A stretch of DNA of 64,000 nucleotides. It comes from Chelonoidis abingdonii (lineage: Eukaryota; Chordata; Testudines; Testudinidae). Positions 48,412-61,067 of the stretch are shown piece after piece (position 1 is the stretch's first letter; each line of letters starts with the position of its first letter). The notes under the pieces were generated by a model, which was not told where the DNA came from, did not search any database, and saw nothing but the letters and a program-made list of their open reading frames with translations. The stretch is taken from the NCBI RefSeq assembly GCF_003597395.2, contig NC_133771.1:60495965-60559964 (forward strand), written 5' to 3'. A program made the translations under genes and the position numbers.

Positions 48412-49328
48412 CTGCCAAGAGAAAAAAATAAAAGCAATCAGTTTACAGCATCATATCTTAGAACGAAGAGTTGCTAAAAAGACATGCTCTTTCTTGTCAA
48501 ATGAAAATTCTACACAGTGCATTTTCACATTGAAATCAAAAGTATTACAAACACAAAAGGTTAACTTAAATAGCAGTATGAGTCAAATGCATTTTAAAAC
48601 CATGCAATTTAACATTGCGATAAGGGCCGTCCCATCCAGTTTGTCATTTAACAAAGTGAAACAAAGTCCAAATGTATTGTCTAAAAATTGTATTTGGGCT
48701 AAACCAATGCATGGAAAATGAATCTAATGGAAAAGACTATTCAGTTTTATTATTTGTTACTATATTACTATTCCAGCCATGGGCTTTACATGAACATTTC
48801 AGCCCTGGATAGATTTTGGCCCACAGAGAAGTTAACTATTGGCAGTGAAGGGATGTCACTGAAACAAGGATGAAGGTTTATAGTCTAAAAAAAGTCTAGG
48901 ATGAATTAATGACACTGGCTAATACTTTTCTAAGAAAATAAAAATAAATACTGAAGTTTACATATATGTAGATGTTTTAAGGTTAAAAAGCCACCTTTAA
49001 AATAGTAGGTGACTATTCAAACAGGCTTGCAAAGTGTCTTTACTGGTAAAGAAAGGAAAAGGGCAGCTGAATGAGACTGTATTAACACCAAACTAAACAG
49101 TATAAAGGAGAATTTTTGTTAAGCTGTCCAGACAAAGCTGATCTGTTTGGACCCACGGCATTAAATAATACTTCAGTGTTTTTCAAAGCAACGGCTGGAG
49201 CGATTTATGACTAGGTTACTCAATTCACCAATTGTACTACTAAAGTCACTCATCCCCACCTGCCCTCCCTAAAGTATTCTTAAATAATTCTATCAATAAT
49301 TTTAAAAGAAAAGCATTTTGGTTATGTA

Positions 49329-49981
49329 CAGTAAAAGCTTTGTTATCCAGCACATTGGGAGAATGGGAGGTGCCAGTAAGTGAAAAATTCCAGTTAATTA
49401 AGAGGGAGGGAGTTTGGGTGTGGCAGGGGGCTCAGGGCTAGGGGTTGAAGGGTGGGAGGGAGTGCAGGCTCTGGGAGTTGGGGTGCAAGCTCTGGGCAGG
49501 GAGTTGGGGCGCAGGAGGGGTTTCGGGATGCCGGATCCGGGCAGCGTTCACCTTGGGAGGCTCCCCGCAATCAGCGACAAGTCCTTGCTGCTTCCAGGCG
49601 GAGGCATGACTAGGTGGCTCAGTGTGTTGCCTCCGCCTGCAGGCCCTGCCCCTGCAGTTGTGGAGCCAGGGCAGTGCACAGAGCCACCTGGCTGAGCCTC
49701 TGCCTAGGAGCACCAGGGACTTGTTGCCACTCGTGGGGAGCTGCCAGAGGTGAGCGCCACCCAGAACCAGCACTCCACAGCCCCTCCTGCACTCGGAACC
49801 CCTCCCAGCCATTCCTCCGCCTAGAAGCAGCAGGGACATGTTGCTGATTCCAGGGAGCTGTGCGGAACCAGGTAGGGAGCTGTGACAACTGGACTGTAAA
49901 CCAGACTTTCAATGAAGATCAGAAATGCCAGTTAATAGAGCTTTCTGGTGGTAAAGTGCCAGATAACACAGCTTTTTACTG
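49329..49981. mobile_element. Tc1/mariner-type (Tigger-like) non-autonomous element in SLC17A5 intron
   Basis: Terminal inverted repeats CAGTAAAAGCTTTGTTATCC and, on the other strand, CAGTAAAAAGCTGTGTTATC are flanked by TA on both sides (49327-49328, 49982-49983). The 653-bp body is GC-rich and has no transposase. The long open frames here are chance. Confidence 0.85.
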
Positions 49982-50486
49982 TACATGATTGTTTCTCATT
50001 GTATGATTAAGTAGTGCTGGGAATAAAAAGTCTCAGATTGGGTATCTAAATCATGTCTCTGAGGAACTGTGAAGTGTTTTATAATATATACTAAAATCCC
50101 AGGATACACATTACAAATAAATACAATTGAAAGGAGTTCCTTCCTTGCTTTCCTGACAAGTTTTTAATTCAGGATTCAAACGCCATCATTCTTCCATAAC
50201 TAACCGAGGTAGTGTTTACCTCAACCGACCAACACATGTTAAAATACACCCACCTTTTTTTTTTTTTCTCTCCTTAGTGAAGACAAGGCCAAAGTCATTG
50301 ACAGCCAAATAGCTAAAGCCCTATGTGGCTCTTTGAAATGCAACTTCACATTTTACTGCTAGTATAACAGCCATCAAAATAAAAGCCAGGGCACAGAGCT
50401 TTATCACAACTTAAGAGTAAGACTAGCATATACATCACGTTTTATCCCTATAGAAAACAGCATCTCAGAATGGAGAGTGTCCATTA

Positions 50487-50729
<243 letters not shown>

Positions 50730-51364
50730 TCACATGAGCTAAACAAAGCCAAGGCAAGTTAGTCCTTGCATGGGAATGGCTCCCATTTACTTATTTTAAG
50801 AGCAACTCAGTGTCACCTTAAAATGAGTTACAGGCTTAGATGCTTCATGCTGGCCAGTTACAGGGTTGCCACCTTTTAGCTAGGCCAAAACCAGTGAACT
50901 GCAGAGTCTCATCCAACCTCTTACACCAAGCCATGCCCTCTTTGATAAGCCCCAACATTTGTCTAGGATGGATCCATTGGAGAGGTGAGGAGAAAAAGGG
51001 GTTGGAAGGTGGAGGTGGGTAGTGTGTGGCGCATGACAGGGTGACGTGTGGGATAAACAAAGAAGATCCAGATGCCATTGGTAATAAGACAGGAGGCATT
51101 AAGGATTTCTCCACTTATCTTTTATTGCAAAGCATAAGTTCCACCAACGAAGGGCTTTCGAACACATGCTCCATTTGTTCCCTTCAGATTTGTATGGGTC
51201 ATGGCTATAGCAAACAAATGGTGGGTAGGTTTAACTTACGTCACCCATCTTTCTGGTTGCTACATCTACTTTTTCAAGTCCATTTGCAGACATTTGGATC
51301 TCTCTGGGATTCCAGAGTGTGCTGCTCTCAACACACACAGCAGCTGTCTTACTTAGATGTAGAC

Positions 51365-51530
51365 TTGTTCTGTAATCTCAAAAAACTCACATAATCTCTT
51401 TGAGCCTCAATTTCTCCTCCCTGTGTCTGTAAAATGAACATATTTACCTCTTAAAGGGGTGTTGCAAGGCATATGGATACCATGTTTGCAAAATGCTCTA
51501 CCAGTGCAGAACATTAAAGCAAGTCAGTGG
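51365..51530 (+). repeat. MIR-like SINE in SLC17A5 intron
   Basis: CTTTGAGCCTCAATTTCTCC and TGTCTGTAAAATGAACATAT followed by a short-spaced tail fit the MIR core. Confidence 0.55.
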
Positions 51531-51929
51531 CAGAAGTGAAACTAGAACTAAAAATTTTATTCTTCCAGTTCAGAGCTCAAGGGATCACAGAAGCAGAAAG
51601 GGGTAACACGGCAAGATCTGCAGGCTGGATTTGCTGCTCCCAGAAGCCACATAAAAAACACTAACTAACGTTGGCCATGAGCTAATAAAAGGGAAAGGAG
51701 ATATTCCTAATAGCAGTATTGGTTAAACTCACTGTTTAACACAAATGGGATGAAATCCTGGCCCCCCTGAGTACAATGGCAGAATTCCTGTTGACTTCAG
51801 TATTTCACCCCATGGAACCTATAGCCTTCCTAAAGAGATATGCACAGCCCTGGCATTTTACCTACCGAAATAGGAGAATCCAGAGGGAATCTCACACTGG
51901 AGATAAAAGGCGATGATACGTATGTACAA

Positions 51930-52062
51930 TAGGGGTGTCGGAACATTTTGTATAGTGGGGGTGCTCACAGCCATTGAACCAAACTGTAAACCCTGTATAT
52001 AATGGAAACCACTTCAAGCTGCCCCGCATCCCCCCCAAACACCCCTTGTTCCAGCACCTATG
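51930..52062. mobile_element. hAT-type MITE in SLC17A5 intron
   Basis: Ends TAGGGGTGTCGGAACA and TTGTTCCAGCACCTATG are imperfect inverted repeats. No convincing target duplication was found. Confidence 0.6.
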
Positions 52063-53394
52063 CGTATAATCAGATGGGGTTAGCAGCATATGTGTGTGTG
52101 TTCTCAATATAGCATTTACAAGGGAGCTACACATTCAAGCATCAAGCCTATTGGCTGATTTTTATTTAAAGTTAACACACTTACCAAGCTTTATTAAGGC
52201 AGTGCACTGTATTTTACTTCAAACTTTGAAATTTTGACTAAAGTGATACTTATTCTTTTAAATAAGGTATGTATTCATACTCCTTTGGCAACCTGAAAGT
52301 GCATAAAAATTAATATGGCATTCAGCTTCATAGAGCCCAAGGGTAAAAGCCTCTAGAGGCAGATAAGTGTATATAACAAGACACTATGAAGCCCTTAATG
52401 GACCAACGTGAAATTTCTTCCTTAAAACATTTAAGCAGTGCAAGAATATTAATATGCACTTTCAAAGCTCATCTAGGCCCCACAGAAGCATTTGCAACTC
52501 ATTCCTGGCTAAATGTCTTTCGTTTTTAGTGTTTCTGACATGGGTTGTGTACTTGATAACACAGTCTGATGCACATAACCGTGGTGCAACTCCCTGTACA
52601 ATGTGAAGAATCTAACATGAAACAAAGCTAAACATGACAAATCGGCAAAGCAAGACAGTCCAAATGACTAAGATCTTCTATAACATAGTAGGGGGATACA
52701 TGAATACAATGGACTCATGGATTAAGTAAGGGGCAGAATGAGGAGACAGGGCAAGATATGTGCATTCAGCACATCAGAGAGCCATGGGAACAAGATGAGG
52801 GGTCTATGATGAGCGAGATATTAAGAATCATCATCATTAAGGAAATATATTACTGTAATTGGTTGAATTAGCCAACACTTCAGGAAAGAAGCCAGAAGTC
52901 ATTATATTTTCCCCACACCGACAATTTTTCCCCTTCCCCAATAATTTCAAATGTTTACAACATCCTGGGAAGAGACGCACCTACATTTGTATATTATAAT
53001 TCATGTTTGCTACTTGGGTATGAACATTTTTGTTCATTTATGGAAATATTTCCTGCAACTTAAATTTATTATACAAATTCCTGCTCTGGTGTGTTACAAA
53101 TTTTTTGAATAGCAAAAGGCCCTTTGGTAATAGCCAACAAGCTCATCACTATGTTCTTTTATGTGCCCACAGTAATTCCACAATTCATTTGCTTCCCCTT
53201 CTATGGCGGGTGTCTGCCTCAGTCTGACTTTTTTTTTGGAAGATTTCAGTCAAAATGGTTCAGCTGTCTCCAAGCATGACTTGTTTTTCCTGGGTCTCAT
53301 TTTGAAAAATTCTGGCAAACTTTTCTTTGAAAAGTGCTAGGGCTTCCCTGCTTTGGAGCAGGATATTGAAATGTGTAGGGGTGGGGAGTGAGAC

Positions 53395-53432
53395 TGTGTG
53401 TGTGTGTGAGTGAGAGAGAGAGAGAGAGAGAG
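53395..53432. repeat. (TG)n(GA)n microsatellite
   Basis: About 13 bases of TG repeats run directly into about 22 bases of GA repeats. Confidence 0.95.
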
Positions 53433-54529
53433 AACTGGGGTGGTGGTGCTGTTGCTTCTGGACTGATCATTTTGCCACCCCTAGGAATATCTGACCAATA
53501 TAACCTTTGGGTAAAAAGAGCAGTTTTCACATGCTCACTAAAGACTTCTTAGATAGTAGCTAAATTTCCTGAAGATTCCATCTACACTGGGCATATTTAG
53601 CAGGATGGGGAGTGGGGGAAAAGTAGGACTGAGTGGGCAAAGACACCTGTAATGGAGAGTCCAGAGAACTGAGAATAGGATGTGCTGGGCAAAGAGATTG
53701 GGAACAGAAGCCTGAGGAGTGAAGACTGGGGCTGGCTAGGTGAGGAAGTGAGACCGGGACAAGAATTCAGGAGTAGAAAGAGATAGGTTGGAGGGGATAG
53801 GGTGAAAAGGGTCATGCTTGGGGGGAAAATGAACAGAAGATTCTGTACTCATTAGTATCATTCCCTCCACTGTGCCTAGAATGGAACCCACAGTATCTTA
53901 AATCTGATAATTCCTCTGCTCCCAGCAGATATCTGTGAAACCTACAGGCAAGCCCCTCTAGTGCTGGTTATGCAGAGGATGACAAACTACTATTACTCTC
54001 TGTTACACCATTAGCTCAAGTGGCAGATATCTGTGTGATTGATTTAAGAGTTCCAACCCTGCTGATGGCCCAGGTGAGGGTCAATATGATGGTACTTGTT
54101 TGTTTTTTTTTCAGTTTGCTTTTTTTTTTAAAAAAAACTTAGGAAGTCACACATACAAAAGCGATGTTAAAAAACATTAAATTGCTAAGTCAAACATTCA
54201 AAACTTAGACAAAGCCAGAATTAAGAATGTCCGTGTAACCTTAATTCGGCCCTCTTGTGTGCACTATAATACAGTTTCTCATTATCTGATTACATAATAT
54301 TTTTTGCAAAGGACTTGTGACTTATTCACTGCACAGGATGGACCTGCTCTGGGGATGAATCAGGATTGGGTAGGGAAGGAGATTGGACTCCAAGACCCTA
54401 GCCTCACTTGTTGCAGAAACTGGAAGGTGTGTAGTGACTCTGGAAGGGGACTGCAGAAATAGAAAGAAAGGTTCATGGTTAAGGCAGTTAAATGCTGCAC
54501 CTAATACATGGATTCTACCCCTGCCTCTT

Positions 54530-54975
54530 CCACAGAGTACCTGTGTGATGCTGGGCAAGTCACTTAAGCTAAACTTTCCACACAGTCACTCACTGTGATT
54601 TTAATTCCCCATTTTCTGGGTATCCCTGGGATCTGATTTGCAAAAGTGCTGTGCACTGACATTGAAGTCAACAGGAATTGTGCTTTCCACATACAAAATG
54701 CTATATAATGACAAGTTCTTTGTAAAATCAGATCATAGGTACCTCTAATTGGGTACTCAAAATTTTTAAGTATCAGGGGGTATCCGTGTTAGTCTGTATC
54801 CACAAAAACAACCAGGAGTCCAGACTCCTCAACATTTTTAAATACTTTAGACCTTATATCTCTGTGCCTCATGTCTCCATCTGTAAAATGGAGTAATATC
54901 ATGCCCTTACCTCACAGGAGTTTTGTGAAGATAAAGTCATTAGCGTATGTGAAACACTCAAACTGTAGTAATGAG
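54530..54975 (+). repeat. Two MIR-like pieces with a Penelope-like scrap between
   Basis: GCTGGGCAAGTCACTTAAGC at 54551 and CTCTGTGCCTCATGTCTCCA with TGTAAAATGG at 54860 are MIR cores. GGTATCCGTGTTAGTCTGTA at 54779 is the Penelope-like terminus. Confidence 0.6.
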
Positions 54976-55267
54976 CACCACAGAAAAGCCCATGAATAAA
55001 TTAATAATTCTGTCTTTGGAGCAGGGTTCCAATGTTGTGCTGCATATAAGGCCTGGGATCTGAACAGTGGGGACAAAACAAAATATTGAATAGCTGCTCA
55101 TTAAGTGAACACTGTTCATTCTGTGGAACGAATGAGGCAAGGGTCCTGTGGAAAAGACAGTATCGTCTTCAATGACATGATCACATATAATACAAGAGGC
55201 CTGCACTATGGCTGTACAGGCAACCTTAATTCTGTCACTGCCTATCTTGAGTGCCTTACTTTGCAAT

Positions 55268-55497
55268 CAGGGCTGGCGGCCAACACAAAGGGGCTGCACT
55301 CCGTCCGCTATTTGGGTGGCATGTCCGGGTCTTTGGCAGAAATTCAGTGGCGGTTCCCTCAGTCCCTCTCTTCCTCTTTGAGCTGCCACCGAAGAGGAAG
55401 AGAGGGAGTGAAGGATCTGCCGCTGAACTGCCGCCGAAGAATGGAGCGGTATGATTGAGCTGCCACCAAAGTGCTGCGGATCAGCTTTTTTTTTTCC
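55268..55497. mobile_element. hAT-type MITE, truncated, related to 58476-58681
   Basis: It begins CAGGGCTGGCGGCC and carries the TTCAGTGGCGGTTCCCTC and poly-T motif order of the element at 58476. The middle contains an inverted repeat (CTCTTCCTCTTTG / AAGAGGAAGAGAG). Confidence 0.6.
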
Positions 55498-55790
55498 TGA
55501 GTGTGTGTACGTGTGTAAATAAATACTAGGCCAATGATTCAGGGCAAGAGATCTGCAGGATTGATCTGCTCATAGCCAGTGACTATATACTGCCTGCTTA
55601 TAACACAGTAACATCTGACCAATTTACACAGCATGTTTTTCAAATGCAAATAACCTTTCTAAAAGGTTATAATGCTTCATCATTGTTAACATTTAACACT
55701 AAATGGAACACATCACTCAGCTTTCGTGTTAATTCATGAGGAAGATCATCAAAATGTCATCTGTATTAAAACCAGCTTTAGCAACACTTA

Positions 55791-55958
<168 letters not shown>

Positions 55959-57631
55959 TTAGAAATCTCTAGACTCTTACCACCACGGAGATGCTTAAAT
56001 ATTATTTATCATACGAAGAACCTAAAACTAAGTTATGTACTTCGGTGTATTTTCTATATTATTACTGCCACCTAGTGCACAAAACATAGCATGGTACTAT
56101 TTAAATTAAAATGGAGATTTGCAATTTTATGGCTCCATTAGAAGAGAATCCAGGATGTCTGTGCTACACGAGCCCACTGAAGTCCAGATAGAAGAGAAAA
56201 CTTGAATTGGATGAAAGCTCATCAGAAATGATACTGATCAGTCTAGTCTTATCAGATCAGGTCAATTTTATGTATATACTATGATAAAATTAACAGAGGC
56301 TGCAATAGCAGATAAAATGGGGGAAGACTAGAGCTGTGTGAATTATATATGATGAATAAATTATCTAAATTGAACACTTTCTTTTTGATGAACTGATCCT
56401 GACTTCATTATCTGTAATTGTGTAAACAGATGATTTGACCCACTTTCAGCCTCTTGGTGTTTGTCAAATGTTTAGTTTGACTGGTCACTTAAGTCACATG
56501 TATTGTTTCTGCTCCCTCAGGGGTGACAAACATTTTAAGACAGGAGAATAATGAATAACAAAAGGTGAATAATGAATACTGATGTTGGGCATAAATACCC
56601 CCATTCAAATGCCAATATAGCATTGTTCTCTTCATGTGGAGAACAGCCATTCCCCAACCATCTGAGTGACCAGAAACTCATTTGCATGAATATTTGCAAA
56701 TAGGAAATAAGGGTGGGTATAAGTGAACCAAACCACCATTTGAATTCAAAGGAATGTCTTCAAATACTTTCTGGTCTTCAGGCAACTCTATATGTAATTA
56801 GTCAAAATAGTCTGAGCTTTGCAAACCATGAGATACCAAGCAGGAACAAGAGATTATGAATTCTGTAGTGAGATTCAGACATTATACTATCTACAAGTAC
56901 ACTCTAATGGAACGGTTTGCTATCACAAGACATTACTTTAGATAGTCAGTTTCAAATGGTTCCATATGTTCCTCAAAAGCATTAGCTTCAGAAAATTCTG
57001 ATGCAGTATTTTGTCATAGCTCTTTCCAGTGGGCTCTTTACAATAGGTAAGTTCTGGAGCATCTTGAGACATACAAGCATGCAACCAAATCACAAGTTTT
57101 GGATTTATGTGAGTTTTATCAATATACTGATATGCCACAACACTTGGATACTGAAAAGATGGCAGTCAGTTGTAAATAAGTTAAAAACATATGCTCTAGC
57201 AATACATTTGGAAACTATGAATCCTTCCTTGCCCTCTTTACCACAGATGGATGTGGTTGCATAAAAGGATGAAGACTTGTCTTAATGTCGTCTTTTTCAA
57301 GCTAAATGTATCTTGTTAAGGAGTCCTAGGGAAAGCAGAGAATTTCTTTTTAAAATGCATATTTCTGAATTTTTCATTTTGAGTTTTGCTAGCCTGGATT
57401 TAAAAATGTTCTGTCAGAATTTTTACCCCTTCGTCCGATTTGTTAATTAGCTGTTTTTTGTCTAATTTACAGGCATGTACAAAAATTGAAACAATTATAG
57501 ATTTTCTTGGGCATGGGTGACTAAAATCAGCCAGGTACTGCAACCTGGAAGATACCAAGATTAGTCGGTAACAACCACTTCATAACATTCTAAAGTGCAT
57601 TGAACTACAGATAGTACTTTACGGGTCTAAA

Positions 57632-57869
57632 GACTGGTTTACACTTACAGCACCGCAGTGTCGCAGCTTGGCTTAGTGAAGATGCCACCTACGGGCACTC
57701 CACCTTCCCGAAAGGCAGTAGCTATGTTGATGGGAGAAGCCCTCCCATCAACATAGTGCTGTCTATCCCAGGAGTTTGGCTGGTGAAACTGCATAACTCA
57801 GGGGTGTGGATTTTCTATACCCTTGAGCAATGTAGTTATACTCATGTAAGTTCGTACTATAGACCAGGG
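57632..57869. mobile_element. Harbinger-type MITE in SLC17A5 intron
   Basis: It has GACTGGTTTACACTTACAGC on the left and GTAAGTTCGTACTATAGACC on the right, with CTCAGGGGTGTGGATTTTCT inside, a layout common in turtle Harbinger MITEs. Confidence 0.6.
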
Positions 57870-57872
57870 TTA

Positions 57873-58065
57873 AGGGCATGTCCTCACTAGCAATGTTAAA
57901 GCACTATAAAAACCCCACCTTCAAGAGAGGAATAGCTCCCAGTGCTGGTGTACTGTCTACACTGACACTTTACAGCACTGAAACTTGCAGTGCTCAGGGG
58001 GGTCCTTTTTCACAGCCCTGAGCGAGAAAATTGCAGCGCTGTAAAGTGTCAGTGTAGACAAGCCC
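57873..58065. mobile_element. Harbinger MITE with TTA target duplication
   Basis: Ends AGGGCATGTCCTCACT and AGTGTAGACAAGCCC are inverted repeats, flanked by TTA at 57870-57872 and 58066-58068. It is 193 bp long. The interior has repeated TTTACAGC and GCTGTAAA blocks. Confidence 0.8.
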
Positions 58066-58073
58066 TTAGTCTC

Positions 58074-58465
58074 ATAGACACCGACTCCATGAGTGCTCCA
58101 GGGCTGAAAAATCCAGGGCCCATGGGGAAAAATTGGTGGGTGCTCTGCACCCACCGGCAGCTCCCCACCCCAGCTTACCTCCACCTTGCCTCCTCCCTTG
58201 AACATGCAGCCATGTCCTGCTTCTCCCTCCTGCCTCCCAATGCTTGCGCCACGAAACAGCTGTTTCGCGTGGCAAACGTGGGAGGGAGGGGGAGGAGGGG
58301 GAATGTGGCGTATTTGGGGGAGGAGGTGGGGCCAGAGCGGGGGTTGGGGAAGGGGTTCAATAGGGGCAGGGAGGGGCAGAGTTGGGGCAGGGACTTTGGG
58401 GCAGTGGTGGAATTGGGGCAGGGGCGCGAGCACCCACGGGTGCAGAAAAAAGTTGGTGCCTGTGC
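58074..58465. mobile_element. Non-autonomous hAT element, 392 bp
   Basis: Ends ATAGACACCGACTCC and AGTTGGTGCCTGTGC are imperfect inverted repeats with a perfect 8-bp target duplication TTAGTCTC (58066-58073 and 58466-58473). The body is G-rich; its open frames are chance. Confidence 0.8.
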
Positions 58466-58475
58466 TTAGTCTCAC

Positions 58476-58681
58476 CAGGGCTGTCTCCAGGCACCAACTT
58501 AGCAAGCAGGTGCTTGGGGCAGCCACTCTGGAAAGGGGCGGCACATCCAGGTATTCGGTGGCAATTTGGCGGAGGGTCCCTCGCTCCTGCTCGGAGCGAA
58601 GGACCTCCCGCTGAATTGCCGCAGATTGGCCTTTTTTTTTTTTGGCTGCTTGGGGTGGCAAAACCCCTGGAGCTGGCCCCG
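58476..58681. mobile_element. hAT-type MITE, 206 bp
   Basis: Ends CAGGGCTGTCTCC and GGAGCTGGCCCCG are inverted repeats. The target duplication AGTCTCAC (58468-58475) / AGTTTCAC (58682-58689) has one mismatch and overlaps the duplication of the element just before it. Confidence 0.8.
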
Positions 58682-59129
58682 AGTTTCACTGACTTTTAAT
58701 GATTCCCTCGGTCACTTAGGTGACTGAAAATTTCACCCTTTGATGCAAGCACTGTAAAAGAAATTTCTACTCCAGCAGAATCTGTTTTTCTGAGAAATCC
58801 GATGACAAAAGTTGCTTTAAATAGGTATTTTCATCTTTGCTTGTTAGAGGACAACATAGTAGAATGCTAAACTTTTTTCCCAGAAGATATTTCAGTGCAG
58901 ATCAGTGGGAAAAAACAGCAGGTTTATTATTATTTAGAAAAAAAGTCTGACATTGAATTTCTTCAGTCATGTATATATAACGTACCCTCAACAGCACGGT
59001 AGACAAGAGTTTAGAAGATTTCTAAACTTAAAATGTGCCAAACACACTTCTTAACCCATTCGTTGCTGGGAACAATAATCTAACAGTTGAAGGAATTTGT
59101 AAAAACATTTGCAGCTCACCTTTTAAGAG

Positions 59130-59570
59130 CTTTGCTCCCCTGACTCTTAGGCTTGAGGGAAAGAGGGGAACCGCCCCCCAGCACTCACCAGCAGCGCGGC
59201 TGTGAGCCGGCGTGGGGTAGTGGAGCAGGCTGGGTAGCTCCACTTCCCACCGCCCAGTGAATTCAGGGCAGGACCGACCTCTGCTGCAGTCCCCCCAGGA
59301 TGTATAGCTCAGGGGATGGGGTTTGGGGGGGAAGTGCAGAGTGGAGGTGGGGCTGGGGGCGGAGCAGAGTCAGAGGGGAAGGAGTGGGGCAGGGGCAGAG
59401 GCAGCTTTCCTGGGCCCTGCTGTGCGCAGCCCATAAGGGGCCGGCTCAGCCATCCAGGCGATTGGGCTGGCTGCTGGAGCTGGACACAGCTGTGTAGGGC
59501 ACCAGGAAATCTGGGGCAATTTGGTGCCCCACATTTCTGGTGCCCTATGCAGCTGTGTAGTTTGCGTATA
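59130..59570. repeat. GC-rich repeat tract in SLC17A5 intron
   Basis: GC-rich sequence with GGGGCAGGGGCAGAG-type blocks and an inverted pair near 59500-59555 (GGGCACCAGGAAATCTGGGG / CATTTCTGGTGCCC). It is probably a decayed hAT-derived element; boundaries are uncertain. Long open frames on both strands reflect base composition. Confidence 0.45.
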
Positions 59571-59907
59571 GGTAGGGATGGCCCTGTTGGTCCATATCAA
59601 ACCAGTCAAACTTAAGAGATATAGGTCCAAAGGAATCCTAGGAAATAGTGTAATACTGATGTTTAGTCCAGCAAGCAAACACATACATTTTCGTACAACT
59701 TCTGCATGTGCCCCACAACTCTTGGAGAGCACCATGATTACCAGTATTAAGGAACAGCACCCCACTCCACACACACGTATACTTGGACTGATGGCAGACC
59801 GTTTGTAAGGAGTCAAACTCATGATGCCTACATTATCCCCAGCTAGGCACCATTAAGTGTTCTAACCTGCAGAAAAAGCATGGACATTATTCACCTAATT
59901 TACCTAC

Positions 59908-60040
59908 CTATTAGAGTAAATGTTTTGCGCACGCACACAGTGGACAAGTTCTGCTTTTCTCTTAAGTAATCAGCAATTTGACCAGACATGATTATAAACA
60001 GCCAGCACCCAAAATAAGGCAGTGCAGATAAAAATCCATT
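59908..60040 (-). CDS. SLC17A5: SLC17A5 (sialin) coding exon, probably exon 8 of 11
   Basis: Sialin is a 12-span major-facilitator protein that exports sialic acid with protons from lysosomes. It also transports acidic amino acids in some membranes. This 133-bp exon reads [13 protein letters not shown], then a membrane stretch ([13 protein letters not shown]), then a loop ending CVRKTFTLI; this closely matches sialin around residues 327-371. The acceptor is ctccag before AATGG and the donor is gtaggtaa after ATAG. It starts in phase 0 and leaves one base, which joins GA of the next exon to make Gly. A second GT four bases downstream (gtaaat) would break the frame, so 59908 is preferred. The exon length equals my recollection of the human exon (c.979-1111). 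The preceding exon is not in the window; intron 7 runs off the right end. Confidence 0.95.
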
Positions 60041-60288
60041 CTGGAGAAGAGACAAAAAGGTGGTTAAGTTAAAATACTGAAATAAACATAAAATATTCTG
60101 AAAACGCACTTATGCTGCAGCGATAAGAAGATACTTTGCTCTACTAAAAATGTCAAGTGAGCCAACAGGATAGCCATCTGTTGTTTCATAAGACAATGAG
60201 ATATCTGGTGATAAGGTAGGCAGATCATTACTTTTTTTTACACAATTATTTTATTATATTTCAGACCGCATGAGTGCATGAATACTGC

Positions 60289-61062
60289 TGACATAAACAG
60301 ATAGTTAAGGGTTAATGCCTCTTTTACTTGTAAAGGGTTAAGAAGTTCGCCTAGCCTAGCTGACACCTGACCAGAGGAACCAATGGGGGAACAAGATGTT
60401 TCAAAAGGATGGAGGGAAGTTTCCTTTGTTTAGTCAGTTTCAGCAGGAGTGAAAAAGATCAAGAAACCAGCCTCTTATCAGAGTAGTAAGTTTTAGAAAG
60501 GGATAAGTAGGTTTATGTTTAATTTTCTTTTGTAACTTGTCTTGGTGCAATTAGGGGAATTATCAAATTGGGTATTCTTGTGTGTATTAAGGTTTTTGCC
60601 CAGGGAAACATCCTTTGTTTTCTATCTATTGTCTGTGAGATATGCTGTTTCCCAGGGTTTTTTTTCCTTTTTTTTCTTTTATCTTTCTTTTCTTTAATTA
60701 AAAGCCTTCTTTTTAAGAACCTGACTGATTTTTTCCCCCCCCTTGTTTTTTAGATCCAAGGGAATTGGATCTGGACTTACCAGGGAATTGGTGAGGGGAA
60801 AAAAGGGAGGGGGAAGGAGTAATTCTTCCTTGTTTTTGAGATCCAAGGGAATTGGATCTGGACTCACCAGGGAATTGGTGGAGGAGTCTCTCTAGGCTAC
60901 CCAGGGAGGGAAAGGTTTTGGGGGGAAAGTGTGTTCCAGGTACTCAGAAATCTGGATGGTGGCAATGAGACCAGATCTAAGCTGGTAATTAATCTTAGAA
61001 GTGTCCATGCAGGTCCCCACATCTGTACCCTAAAGTTCAGAGTGGAGGTGAGACCTATGACA
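60289..61062 (+). mobile_element. Solo LTR of the TGTCATA...TATGACA family, copy 3, in SLC17A5 intron
   Basis: It starts TGACATAAACAG and ends CCTATGACA, with a perfect 5-bp target duplication ACTGC (60284-60288 and 61063-61067). It is 774 bp, antisense to SLC17A5, and contains an internal duplication of a block beginning GATCCAAGGGAATTGGATCT (near 60753 and 60840). Confidence 0.9.
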
Positions 61063-61067
61063 ACTGC

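Noticed and set aside
49414..49912. Open frames of 93-133 codons
   Set aside because: They lie within the mariner-like element in an SLC17A5 intron; composition artefacts.
57957..58661. A 234-codon open frame on the minus strand
   Set aside because: It runs across three separate transposons and their target duplications, is proline-rich by base composition and resembles no protein.
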